In this document: one piece after another, positions 1 through 8,508 of the stretch
Position numbering within the stretch: the first letter of the stretch is position 1
Layout: each line of letters starts with the position of its first letter
Origin: Pelomonas sp036404855
GTDB lineage: Bacteria > Pseudomonadota > Gammaproteobacteria > Burkholderiales > Burkholderiaceae_C
Direction: 5' to 3'
Assembly (NCBI RefSeq): GCF_036404855.1
Contig: NZ_DASWYS010000301.1
Location: 1-64,000, forward strand
DNA length: 64,000 nt
The notes under the pieces: generated by a model
What the model was told of the DNA's origin: nothing
Database searches by the model: none
Seen by the model: only the letters and a program-made list of their open reading frames with translations
Made by a program: the position numbers and the translations under genes

Positions 1-943
1 TCCAGACGAAGGCGTTATCACCCTGGCGCTGCACCGAGCCTTCGGCCAGCACCAGCGCGCGGCGATCGGCGCTCTCGACCCGGCCTTCGGCATAGAGACC
101 CGCCACCTGCGGCGCCTTGCTGCGGTCGTTGAATTCGGCGATCAGCTCGACCTGGCGGGTCGTCGCGTTGGCGGCGGCGTCGATGCGGGCCAGCTTGCCG
201 CGGAACTCGGCGTCGCCGAAGCCGTTGATGCGGAAGGCCACCGGCTGACCGAGCTTGAGCTCGCCCAGGCGGTCGGCGGAAACCTGGCCCTCGAAGCGCA
301 TGGACGCCGGGTCGATGACCTTGACGAGTTCCCGACCGACCTGGACCGTGTCGCCGACCGACGTCTTGCGCTCGCTGACGACACCGTCGAAGGGCGCGCG
401 CACCTCGGTGCGCGAAACCTGCTGGCGGGCCGTGACGGCGCGGGCCTTGGCCGCCGCAAGTTCGCTCTGCGCGGCGTTGCGGCGCACTTCGGCGTCTTCC
501 AGGCCTTGCAGGGAGATCATGCCCTGCTGGTTCAACGTGCGCTGGCGGGCCAGCACACGTTCGGTCTGCTCGAAGCTCTGCTGAGCGGCGCGCAGCGCCT
601 CCTCGGCGGAGGTCATGCTGTCACGAATGGCCGTCGGGTCGAGCCGGATGATGAGATCGCCCGTACGCACGCGCTCGCCGTTGTCCTTGGCCACCTGCAG
701 CACGACGGCCGCGACTTCGGCGCGCAGGTCGGCGCGACGGGCCGGCTGGATCGCGCCGGTGATGACGGGGGCACCGATCAGGCCGCTCTGGCCGACCTGT
801 CGCAGGTCTTCCGGGGCCAGCAGCAGAGGCGCTGCCGTCTTGGCTGCCGCGGCCTTGGCGTCGTCGGGCTTGCCGCCCTTGCTGCAGGCGGTGAGGATCA
901 GGGCCAGCGTCAGGGCAGTGAGGATCGGCGTTGCACGCGTCAT
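1..943 (-). CDS. RND efflux membrane fusion lipoprotein (HlyD/AcrA family), C-terminus off the window
   Basis: Periplasmic adaptor of a tripartite RND-type efflux pump, linking an inner-membrane pump to an outer-membrane channel. 314 residues are visible and the frame runs off the left edge. The N-terminus is a lipoprotein signal with lipobox L-T-A-C, so Cys20 should be acylated. After it come the first half of a biotinyl-lipoyl-like domain (about 68-105), an alpha-helical coiled hairpin (about 110-185), the second lipoyl half containing VRAPFDGVVSERKTSVGD, and the start of a beta-barrel domain. The ATG at 941-943 has a GAGAG Shine-Dalgarno run upstream. The pump gene would be expected further left, outside the window. 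The substrate cannot be read from this fragment. Confidence 0.88.
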   Translation of the reverse strand, partial: MTRATPILTALTLALILTACSKGGKPDDAKAAAAKTAAPLLLAPEDLRQVGQSGLIGAPVITGAIQPARRADLRAEVAAVVLQVAKDNGERVRTGDLIIRLDPTAIRDSMTSAEEALRAAQQSFEQTERVLARQRTLNQQGMISLQGLEDAEVRRNAAQSELAAAKARAVTARQQVSRTEVRAPFDGVVSERKTSVGDTVQVGRELVKVIDPASMRFEGQVSADRLGELKLGQPVAFRINGFGDAEFRGKLARIDAAANATTRQVELIAEFNDRSKAPQVAGLYAEGRVESADRRALVLAEGSVQRQGDNAFVW

Positions 944-1048
944 GGAGAAGCTCTCTTCAGAGGACAAGGGTCGGTCGGCTCAAAAAACGGCCGAGCTTAA
1001 CGGTCTGGCAATACTTCGCCAGAGGTCATGCACCAGGTTTATTCACGT

Positions 1049-1066
1049 CCGCGCAGGCTTGCGCGG
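1049..1066 (-). terminator. GC-rich stem-loop after the Nudix gene
   Basis: A perfect 7-bp inverted repeat (CCGCGCA, 4-nt loop, TGCGCGG) lies 10 nt past the stop of the Nudix gene at the end of the nuo operon. There is no T-tract on the minus strand, so it may be a mRNA 3'-end stabiliser or a Rho-assisted end rather than a classical intrinsic terminator. Confidence 0.3.
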
Positions 1067-1075
1067 CGCAGGCTG

Positions 1076-1657
1076 TCAGGCCACCGGCTGCCAGTGCAGC
1101 GGCCAGGCGCCCTGCTGCCAGCGCTGCAGCCACATCAATCCGATCAGCGTCTTCGCATCGGTCAGTTCACCGCGGGCAGCGAACTGGTCGAGTTCCGCCG
1201 CGGTGTGCGTGACGAGTTCGAGAAACTCGCCGGCATCCAGCTTCTGCTCGCCTCTTGTGAGGCCGCGAGCGAAGTAGATGTGAATGCCCTCGTCCGAGTA
1301 GGCGATGGCGTTGTGCAGCACGCCGGCATGGGCCCACTCGGTGGCGCTGTAGCCGGTCTCCTCGGTCAGCTCGCGGCGACCGCAGGTGAGCGGATCCTCG
1401 CCGGCATCGAGCTTGCCCGCCGGGAACTCCAGCATGACGCGTCCCATGGGGTAGCGGTACTGGCGCTCCAGCAGCAGCCGGCCATCGTCGAGCAGGGGCA
1501 CGACCATGACGGCGCCGGGGTGGCGGATGTATTCGCGGTGAGCGCTGGCGCCATCGGGCAGCGCCACGCGGTCTCGGCGGACGTCCAGAAAGTGGCCGCG
1601 GTAGACCTGACTGGATTCGAGCGTGCGCTCAACGAGATGCTCGTCAGTCCCGGCCAC
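1076..1657 (-). CDS. Nudix hydrolase, ADP-ribose pyrophosphatase type
   Basis: 193-residue Nudix hydrolase that should cleave a nucleoside diphosphate linked to another moiety, most likely ADP-ribose. The complete Nudix box GX5EX7REUXEEXGU is at residues 81-103 (GKLDAGE...RRELTEETGY). The preceding FPAG and the Y-rich segment fit the ADP-ribose/NDP-sugar branch (NudF/YffH-like). Its 5' end overlaps the DUF2818 gene by 14 nt, so it is the last member of the nuo transcript. A link between NADH turnover and removal of ADP-ribose is attractive but is inference. The exact substrate is not fixed by the motif. Confidence 0.88.
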   Translation of the reverse strand: MAGTDEHLVERTLESSQVYRGHFLDVRRDRVALPDGASAHREYIRHPGAVMVVPLLDDGRLLLERQYRYPMGRVMLEFPAGKLDAGEDPLTCGRRELTEETGYSATEWAHAGVLHNAIAYSDEGIHIYFARGLTRGEQKLDAGEFLELVTHTAAELDQFAARGELTDAKTLIGLMWLQRWQQGAWPLHWQPVA

Positions 1658-1946
1658 GGCGCAGATACCTCCAGACGAAGCCGGGAAAGCCCAGCGTGAT
1701 GAAGAGGCAGGCCGCCGCAGCGTAGAACTCCCAGCCCTGCTCGTGGCGCTGGCCGATGCGGGCCTCCAGCAGGGAGCCGAGACCGAAGGTCAGCGCAGCC
1801 ATCAACACCAGCTCGGCCACCCGCCACCACGCCGCCTTGCGGGCGCTGCGCGGGCCGACCAACAGCACCCGTTCGGTGAAATACGGCAGGTTGGCCGCGA
1901 CGATGGCCACGACGAGGACCAGCCAGACAGCTGCAGACTGGTCCAT
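1644..1946 (-). CDS. DUF2818 family small membrane protein
   Basis: 100-residue protein with three hydrophobic segments (about 7-25, 42-60 and 73-92) and a basic C-terminus (WRYLRRGRD). I chose the ATG at 1944-1946, which gives the family-typical MDQ start. An in-frame start 15 codons upstream would overlap nuoN and adds a non-membrane extension. DUF2818 proteins are known to sit just after nuoN in betaproteobacteria, which suggests an accessory or assembly role for complex I, but no function is established. It starts 8 nt after nuoN and overlaps the Nudix gene. Confidence 0.8.
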   Translation of the reverse strand: MDQSAAVWLVLVVAIVAANLPYFTERVLLVGPRSARKAAWWRVAELVLMAALTFGLGSLLEARIGQRHEQGWEFYAAAACLFITLGFPGFVWRYLRRGRD

Positions 1947-1954
1947 GGCGGCGG

Positions 1955-3436
1955 TCAGGTTGCGAGGGTCTTCACGATGGCCTCGGCGCACAGGGCCATC
2001 AGGCCACCGGGCAGCAGGCCGAGGGCCAGCACTGCGGCACCGTTCAGCGACATGACGAAGCGCACGTCACCGGGCGCCGTGATGGGCGAGGTGTCGGTGG
2101 GCTCGTCGAAGAACATGACCTTCACGACGCGCAGGTAATAGAAGGCGCCCACCAGCGACACGACGACGGCGAAGACGGCGAGGACGATGTAGGCGGTTTC
2201 ATGCGTGGACACCAGGGCCTGCAGCACGGCGAGCTTGGCGTAGAAGCCCACGGTGGGCGGCACGCCGGCCAGCGAGAACATGAACATCGTCATGACCAGC
2301 GCGAACCAGGGGCTGCGCTTGGCCAGACCGGCCAGGTCCTTGATTTCCTCGGCTTCATGGCCCTGGCGCGACAGCAGGATGACCATGCCGAACGTGCCCA
2401 GCGTCGTCAGCACGTAGGTGACGGCGTAGAACATCGCCGAGCTGTAGGCGTTGGCCGCGAACAGCGTGTTGTCGTTGACGACACCGGAGGCCATGCCCAG
2501 CAGCATGAAGCCCATGTTGGCGATGGTCGAGTAGGCCAGCATGCGCTTGAGGTTGCTCTGCGCAATGGCCGCCAGGTTGCCCACCAGCAGCGACATGATG
2601 GACAGCACCACCAACATTTGCTGCCAGTCCACGGCAAGGCCGATCATGCCCTCGACGAGCAGACGGACAGTGATCGCGAACGCGGCCAGCTTGGGCGCCG
2701 CGCCGATGAGCAGCGTGACGGCCGTCGGCGCGCCCTGGTAGACGTCAGGCACCCACATGTGGAAGGGGGCGGCACCGAGCTTGAAAGCCAGGCCGGCGAC
2801 GACGAAGACCACGCCGAACACCAGCACCGCGCGGTTGGGCGTGCCCTTGGAGATGACGTCGAAGACTTCGGGGATGGTCAGCGAGCCGGTGGCACCGTAC
2901 ATCATCGACAGGCCGTACAGCAGGAAGCCGCTGGCCAGAGCGCCAAGGACGAAGTACTTCATCGCGGCCTCAGTCGACACCGCATGGTCACGGCGCAGCG
3001 CGACCAGCGCGTAGAGCGACAGGCTCATCAGTTCCAGGCCGAGGTAGACGACGAGGAAGTTGTTCGCCGACAGCATCACGTTGACGCCCAGGAGCGAGAA
3101 CAGGCTGAGGATGAAAAGTTCGCCCTTGAGCATCTCGCGCACGCCAGCATAGGGGCGCGCATAGACGAGGGTGACCAGCGTGGCCAGGCAGGCAAAGCCG
3201 GCCAGCAGGTGGCCCATCGGGTCGGCGACGACCATGCCTTGCATGGCATAGGTAGTCATGCCGGCATTGAAGTAGCAGAAATGCATGACCGCGACGGCGA
3301 CCAGCGTCAGCTGGGTCAGCCAGTAGGTCGGGCGGCGCTGTTCATCGGTGACCCAGAGGTCCACCAGCGCGACGACGCAGCCCATCGCCAGCAGCAGGAT
3401 TTCGGGATAGATCGCGAGCCAGTTCATGTCGTTCAT
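1955..3436 (-). CDS. nuoN: NADH-quinone oxidoreductase subunit N
   Basis: 493-residue antiporter-like subunit of the complex I membrane arm, one of the three proton-pumping channels. It is hydrophobic throughout with about 14 membrane helices. Conserved charged residues of the half-channels are visible: Glu135 in LGLELMSL, Lys219 in AFKLGAAPFH and Lys249 in APKLAAF. The WVPDVYQGAPTAV motif follows Lys219. It is the distal nuo gene, 20 nt after nuoM. An internal ATG at codon 4 is an alternative start. Confidence 0.97.
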   Translation of the reverse strand: MNDMNWLAIYPEILLLAMGCVVALVDLWVTDEQRRPTYWLTQLTLVAVAVMHFCYFNAGMTTYAMQGMVVADPMGHLLAGFACLATLVTLVYARPYAGVREMLKGELFILSLFSLLGVNVMLSANNFLVVYLGLELMSLSLYALVALRRDHAVSTEAAMKYFVLGALASGFLLYGLSMMYGATGSLTIPEVFDVISKGTPNRAVLVFGVVFVVAGLAFKLGAAPFHMWVPDVYQGAPTAVTLLIGAAPKLAAFAITVRLLVEGMIGLAVDWQQMLVVLSIMSLLVGNLAAIAQSNLKRMLAYSTIANMGFMLLGMASGVVNDNTLFAANAYSSAMFYAVTYVLTTLGTFGMVILLSRQGHEAEEIKDLAGLAKRSPWFALVMTMFMFSLAGVPPTVGFYAKLAVLQALVSTHETAYIVLAVFAVVVSLVGAFYYLRVVKVMFFDEPTDTSPITAPGDVRFVMSLNGAAVLALGLLPGGLMALCAEAIVKTLAT

Positions 3437-3456
3437 TGTTTTGCCTCAGCTCGCCA

Positions 3457-4932
3457 TCAACCCGGGATCTTGCTGAGCGCGACATGCTGCAGCAGCTCGG
3501 TGACCGAGACGTGCATCACGTCGGTGAAGGGCTTGGGATAGACGCCCATGTAGAGCGTGGCCACGGCCAGCAGGCCCAGCATGACGAATTCACGGCGGTT
3601 GATGTCGGTGAGTCCGCGCACGTTGTCGTTGGCGATGTCGCCGAAGTACACGCGCTTGATCATCCACAGGGTGTAGGCCGCGCCGAACACCAGGGCTGTG
3701 GCAGCGATGCCGCCCAACCAGAAGTTGGCCTTGACGGTGCCGAGGATGACCATCCATTCGCCGACGAAGCCGGCCGTGGCGGGCAGGCCGCAATTGGCCA
3801 TGCCGAAGAACACGGCGAAGGCCGTAAAGGTGGGCATGGTGTTAACGACGCCGCCATAGGCCGCGATCTCACGCGAATGCACACGGTCGTACAGCACGCC
3901 GATGCACAGGAACATGGCGCCCGACACGAAACCGTGCGAGATCATCTGCACCAGGCCGCCAGACACGCCCAGCTCGTTGAAGACGAAGAAGCCCAGGGTG
4001 ACGAAACCCATGTGCGCGATGGACGAGTAGGCCACCAGCTTCTTCATGTCCTTCTGCACCAGGGCCACCAGGCCGATGTAGACGACGGCGATCAGCGACA
4101 TGGCGATGATGAGCCAGGCCCATTCGCGTGCGGCGTCCGGCGCGATCGGCAGCGAGAAGCGCAGGAAGCCATAGCAGCCCAGCTTCAGCATGATGGCCGC
4201 CAGCACGACGGAGCCGCCGGTCGGCGCCTCGACGTGGGCATCGGGCAGCCAGGTGTGGACCGGCCACATCGGCACCTTGACCGAGAACGCGGCCAGGAAG
4301 GCGAAGAACAGCCAGGTCTGCGCGCCGCCCGGCAGCGGCAGCTTGTGCCAGGTCTGGATGTCGAAGCTGCCGGCCGACTGGTAGTACAGGTAGAGCAGCG
4401 CGACCAGCATCAGCAGCGAGCCGGCCAGCGTGTACAGGAAGAACTTGAACGCGGCATAGACGCGATTCGGGCCACCCCAGACACCGATGATGATGTACAT
4501 CGGGATCAGCGTGGCCTCGAAGAACACGTAGAACAGCATGCCGTCCAGCGCACTGAACACGCCCACCATCAGGCCTGACAGGATCAGGAACGCGCCCATG
4601 TACTGGTTGACGCGCGTCTCGATGACCTCCCAGGCCGAGATGACGACGATGATGGTGATGAATGCCGTCAGCGGCACGAACCACATCGAGATGCCATCCA
4701 CACCCAGGTGGTAGCGGATGTTGAAGCGTTCGATCCAGGACTGGTTCTCGACGAACTGCATCGCAGCCGTCGTCGTGTCGAAGCCCGTGATCAGCGGGAG
4801 GGTGACGAGGAAGCTCGCCACGGCCGCGACCAGCGCCATCCAGCGCACGGCCGGGGCCTGTTCGTCGCGCCCGAGCGCCAGCAGCAGCGCGCCGCAGGCG
4901 ATGGGCAGAAAAATCGCAAGACTCAGCAACAT
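3457..4932 (-). CDS. nuoM: NADH-quinone oxidoreductase subunit M
   Basis: 491-residue antiporter-like proton channel of complex I, about 14 membrane helices. The essential Glu lies in FFEATLIPMY (Glu139), and the broken-helix channel motif KVPMWPVHTWLPDAHVEAP is complete. Length and order match the family. It starts 21 nt after nuoL. Confidence 0.97.
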   Translation of the reverse strand: MLLSLAIFLPIACGALLLALGRDEQAPAVRWMALVAAVASFLVTLPLITGFDTTTAAMQFVENQSWIERFNIRYHLGVDGISMWFVPLTAFITIIVVISAWEVIETRVNQYMGAFLILSGLMVGVFSALDGMLFYVFFEATLIPMYIIIGVWGGPNRVYAAFKFFLYTLAGSLLMLVALLYLYYQSAGSFDIQTWHKLPLPGGAQTWLFFAFLAAFSVKVPMWPVHTWLPDAHVEAPTGGSVVLAAIMLKLGCYGFLRFSLPIAPDAAREWAWLIIAMSLIAVVYIGLVALVQKDMKKLVAYSSIAHMGFVTLGFFVFNELGVSGGLVQMISHGFVSGAMFLCIGVLYDRVHSREIAAYGGVVNTMPTFTAFAVFFGMANCGLPATAGFVGEWMVILGTVKANFWLGGIAATALVFGAAYTLWMIKRVYFGDIANDNVRGLTDINRREFVMLGLLAVATLYMGVYPKPFTDVMHVSVTELLQHVALSKIPG

Positions 4933-4953
4933 TCTTGTTCTCCGCCTCGTCGA

Positions 4954-6993
4954 TCAGAGCCCGAACAGGGCACTGAACTGGGGCTTGATATAGGGCCAGA
5001 GCTGCCAGGTCATCAGACCCATGACGCCGAGGATCATGACCAGGGCGTACCAGTACAGATAGCCCGTCTGCACGCGACGCACCAGACCTGCAATGCCACC
5101 GATGGTCTTCGCGGACCCGTTGATGATGACGCCGTCGATCAGGGCAGCATCACCGCCCTTCCACAGACCCGTGCCAATGAGGCGGGCTGCGCGGGCCAGG
5201 ATGTTCTCGTTGATCCAGTCCATGAAGTACTTGTTCTCCAGGACGATGATCAGCGGGCGCAGCACCTTTGCCAGGGTGGCCGGGATGCTGGGGGCGACCA
5301 TGTAGAACACATAGGCCGTGACAACGCCAGCGAGCGCCAGCCAGAACGGCATCGTGGAGAGGCCGTGCAATGCCATCGCGGCTGCGCCGTGGAAGCCTTC
5401 TGCCAGTTCCTCCATCGCCGGGTGGGCGTGCAGGTTGACGAAGATGGCATCCTTGAAGAACTCGCCGAACAGCATCGGCTGGATGGTCATGAACCCGATG
5501 ACGACCGAGGGAATGGCCAGCAGCACCAGCGGCACCGTGACGACCCAGGGCGACTCGTGCGGCGTGTGGTCGTGACCATGGCCGTGATCATCGTGGTGAT
5601 CGTGCTCGCCCGGGAAGGGCTTGTGGTGGAAGTTCTCCTTGCCATGGAAGACCAGGAAGTACATCCGGAACGAGTAGAAGGCCGTCACGAACACGCCGGC
5701 GATGACGGCGAAGTAGGCGAAGCCCGCGCCAGGCAGGTTGCTGGCGTGCACGGCCTCGATGATCGAGTCCTTGGAGTAGAAGCCCGAGAACAGCGGCGTG
5801 CCGATCAGCGCGAGCGAGCCCAGCAACGACGTGATCCAGGTGATGGGCATGTACTTGCGCAGGCCACCCATGTTGCGAATGTCCTGGTCATGGTGCATGC
5901 CCATGATGACGGAGCCGGCACCGAGGAACAGCAGCGCCTTGAAGAAGGCGTGCGTCATCAGGTGGAAGACGGCGACCGAGTAGGACGACGCACCCAGCGC
6001 CACGGTCATGTAGCCCAGCTGCGACAGCGTCGAGTAGGCGACGACACGCTTGATGTCGTTCTGGATGATGCCCAGGAAGCCCATGAACAGTGCAGTGATC
6101 GCGCCGATGACCATCACGAAGTTCAGCGCCGTGTCGCTCAGCTCGAACAGCGGCGACATGCGCGCCACCATGAAGATGCCGGCCGTCACCATCGTCGCGG
6201 CATGGATCAGCGCGGAGATGGGGGTCGGGCCTTCCATGGAGTCAGGCAGCCAGACATGCAGCGGGAATTGCGCCGACTTGCCCATCGCTCCGATGAACAG
6301 GCAGATGCAGGCAACGGTCAGCAAGGCCCAGTCGGTGCCGGGGAAGATCATCTGCGACAGGACGTCCGCCTTCGCGAAGGTCTCGGCGTAGTTCAGCGAA
6401 CCGCCAAAGGCCACCAGCAGGCCGATGCCCAGGATGAAGCCGAAGTCACCGACCCGGTTGACCAGGAACGCCTTCATGTTGGCGAAGATGGCCGTCGGCT
6501 TCTTGTACCAGAAGCCGATCAGCAGGTAGGACACCAGGCCCACCGCTTCCCAGCCGAAGAACAGCTGGAGCATGTTGTTGCTCATGACCAGCATCAGCAT
6601 GCTGAACGTGAACAGCGAGATGTACGAGAAGAAGCGCTGGTAGCCGTCGTCCTCTTCCATGTAGCCGATGGTGTAGATGTGCACCATCAGCGACACGAAG
6701 GTCACGACGCACATCATCATGGCCGTCAGACCGTCGACGAGAAAGCCAACCTCCATCTTCAGGCTGCCCAGCGTCATCCACTCGTAGACGGTCGCGTTGA
6801 AGCGCGCCCCGTCGACGGCGACGCTGTACAGCGTCATCGCCGAGATGATGAAGGCGATGAGCACGCCGAGGATGGTGACCACGTGCGAGCCGCGGCGGCC
6901 CACCGTCTTGCCGAAGAAGCCAGCGACGATGGCGCCCGCGAGCGGCGCCAGCGGCACCGCCAGCAGCAGGTTCTGGGAGAGTTGTGCAGACAT
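4954..6993 (-). CDS. nuoL: NADH-quinone oxidoreductase subunit L
   Basis: 679-residue distal proton-pumping subunit of complex I that also supplies the long lateral helix along the membrane arm. Motifs include LFFGWEAVGLVSYLLIGFW with the conserved Glu and GKSAQFPLHVWLPDSMEGPTP. A loop at about residues 461-482 is strikingly rich in His and Asp (HDHHDDHGHGHDHTPH) and lies between late membrane helices. Such an insertion is absent from the E. coli protein and could bind metal ions. It starts 4 nt after the nuoK stop. Confidence 0.97.
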   Translation of the reverse strand: MSAQLSQNLLLAVPLAPLAGAIVAGFFGKTVGRRGSHVVTILGVLIAFIISAMTLYSVAVDGARFNATVYEWMTLGSLKMEVGFLVDGLTAMMMCVVTFVSLMVHIYTIGYMEEDDGYQRFFSYISLFTFSMLMLVMSNNMLQLFFGWEAVGLVSYLLIGFWYKKPTAIFANMKAFLVNRVGDFGFILGIGLLVAFGGSLNYAETFAKADVLSQMIFPGTDWALLTVACICLFIGAMGKSAQFPLHVWLPDSMEGPTPISALIHAATMVTAGIFMVARMSPLFELSDTALNFVMVIGAITALFMGFLGIIQNDIKRVVAYSTLSQLGYMTVALGASSYSVAVFHLMTHAFFKALLFLGAGSVIMGMHHDQDIRNMGGLRKYMPITWITSLLGSLALIGTPLFSGFYSKDSIIEAVHASNLPGAGFAYFAVIAGVFVTAFYSFRMYFLVFHGKENFHHKPFPGEHDHHDDHGHGHDHTPHESPWVVTVPLVLLAIPSVVIGFMTIQPMLFGEFFKDAIFVNLHAHPAMEELAEGFHGAAAMALHGLSTMPFWLALAGVVTAYVFYMVAPSIPATLAKVLRPLIIVLENKYFMDWINENILARAARLIGTGLWKGGDAALIDGVIINGSAKTIGGIAGLVRRVQTGYLYWYALVMILGVMGLMTWQLWPYIKPQFSALFGL

Positions 6994-6997
6994 TCGG

Positions 6998-7318
6998 TCA
7001 GCCCTTCAGCGCGTCGAGTTCCTCGACGTTGATGCTGGCTCGGTTGCGGAACAGCACGACCAGGATGGCCAGGCCGATGGCCGATTCGGCCGCCGCGACG
7101 GTCAGGATGAAGAACACGAAGACCTGACCCGCCATGTCGCCCAGGTAGTGCGAGAAGGCGACGAAGTTCAGGTTGACCGCCAGCAGCATCAGCTCGATGG
7201 CCATCAGCAGCACGATCAGGTTCTTGCGGTTCAGGAAGATGCCGATCACCGACAGCGCGAACAGCATCGCGCCGAGCGTCAGGAAATGGCCCAGGGTCAG
7301 TCCAGCGGCACCGATCAT
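6998..7318 (-). CDS. nuoK: NADH-quinone oxidoreductase subunit K
   Basis: 106-residue three-helix membrane subunit (MrpC-like) of complex I. The sequence LTLGHFLTLGAMLFALSVIGIFLNRKN and the conserved acidic residues inside the membrane (MAIELMLLAVNLNF, AAAESAIGLAI) are typical. Its ATG overlaps the nuoJ stop by 4 nt, which indicates translational coupling. Confidence 0.96.
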   Translation of the reverse strand: MIGAAGLTLGHFLTLGAMLFALSVIGIFLNRKNLIVLLMAIELMLLAVNLNFVAFSHYLGDMAGQVFVFFILTVAAAESAIGLAILVVLFRNRASINVEELDALKG

Positions 7319-7956
7319 GCCTGGCCTCCTTCGGTGGGTGCAGCAGGTTGAGCGGGGGCGGCCACGGTGGGCGCCATCTTCACGATCTTCAGGCGCTGCG
7401 CCTTCGTGACCTTGACCTGCTCGGACGGGTCCATCGCACGAGAATCCTTGCGGCGGCGCAGCGTCAGCGCGATGGCGGCGACGATGGCGACCAGTAGCAG
7501 CACGGCGGCGATCTGCAGCGGGTAGAGGTAGTTGGTGTAGATCTCGATGCCGAGCAGCTTGCTGTTGCCCAGCTGCATCTGCGCTGCCGTCGCGACGGGA
7601 GCCTCGGCCAGCTGGAAGCCGCCCATCAGCACGATGCCCATCTCGAAGGCGATCAGTGCTCCGATGACGGCGGCCACGGGCAAGTGCTTCCAGAAGCCCT
7701 CACGCATGCTGTCCGTGTTCAGGTCCAACATCATGACGACGAACAGGAACAGCACCATGACGGCACCGATGTACACGAGCACCAGCGCGATGGCCAGGAA
7801 CTCGGCCTTCAGCAGCATCCAGATGCAGGACGCCGTGAAGAACGACAGGATGAGGAACAGTGCGGCATGCACGGTGCTGCGCGCCGTGATGACACGGAAC
7901 GAGCTCACCAGCAGGATGCCGGAAAAGACGTAGAAGAGGATGGTCGTGATGTCCAT
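7315..7956 (-). CDS. nuoJ: NADH-quinone oxidoreductase subunit J
   Basis: 213-residue membrane subunit of complex I with five predicted helices in the first 170 residues. It carries the family motif with the pi-bulge helix (LVYIGAVMVLFLFVVMMLDLN). The cytoplasmic tail is long, basic and then rich in Ala and Pro, as often in betaproteobacteria. It overlaps nuoK by 4 nt. Confidence 0.95.
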   Translation of the reverse strand: MDITTILFYVFSGILLVSSFRVITARSTVHAALFLILSFFTASCIWMLLKAEFLAIALVLVYIGAVMVLFLFVVMMLDLNTDSMREGFWKHLPVAAVIGALIAFEMGIVLMGGFQLAEAPVATAAQMQLGNSKLLGIEIYTNYLYPLQIAAVLLLVAIVAAIALTLRRRKDSRAMDPSEQVKVTKAQRLKIVKMAPTVAAPAQPAAPTEGGQA

Positions 7957-8009
7957 ACGTATCCAGGCCAGCTGAGCTGGACCGCTGCGGCCGCGGGGCC
8001 GGGCAGCGA

Positions 8010-8498
8010 TCAGCGGTACTTGGCGTCGGCCTCCTTTTGCGCAGCAATTTGCGGCTCGTACTTGTCACCGACCGCCAGCAGCATGTCCTTGGTGAAGTAG
8101 AGGTCGCCGCGCTTTTCGCCGTGGTATTCGAAGATGCTGGTCTCGACGATCGAGTCCACCGGGCAGCTTTCCTCGCAGAAGCCGCAGAAGATGCACTTGG
8201 TCAGATCGATGTCGTAGCGCGTGGTGCGGCGGCTGCCATCGGCGCGGACGTCACTCTCGATGGTGATGGCCATCGCGGGGCAGACGGCCTCGCAAAGCTT
8301 GCAGGCGATGCAGCGCTCTTCACCGTTCTCGTAGCGGCGCAGCGCATGCAGGCCACGGAAGCGCGGCGACAGCGGCGTCTTTTCCTCGGGGAACTGGATC
8401 GTGATATTGCGCGACAGGAAGTGCCGGCCGGTGAGCTTCATCCCCTTGAGCAGTTCCCAGAGGAAGAAGGTCTTGGCGAAATTCGTGATTGCAGTCAT
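8010..8498 (-). CDS. nuoI: NADH-quinone oxidoreductase subunit I
   Basis: 162-residue peripheral-arm subunit carrying iron-sulfur clusters N6a and N6b. Two classic 4Fe-4S motifs are present, CIACKLCEAVCP and CIFCGFCEESCP. The start chosen is the ATG at 8496-8498 (MTAITNFAKTFFLWELLKG), the normal family N-terminus. A longer frame reaching upstream would overlap nuoH and adds an unrelated Ser/Arg-rich leader. Confidence 0.97.
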   Translation of the reverse strand: MTAITNFAKTFFLWELLKGMKLTGRHFLSRNITIQFPEEKTPLSPRFRGLHALRRYENGEERCIACKLCEAVCPAMAITIESDVRADGSRRTTRYDIDLTKCIFCGFCEESCPVDSIVETSIFEYHGEKRGDLYFTKDMLLAVGDKYEPQIAAQKEADAKYR

Positions 8499-8508
8499 GG
8501 GCGCCGCC

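Noticed and set aside
4708..7032. A 774-codon plus-strand frame opposite nuoL
   Set aside because: Composition is His/Gln/Asp/Arg-rich shadow sequence of a membrane protein gene; nuoL is certain on the other strand.
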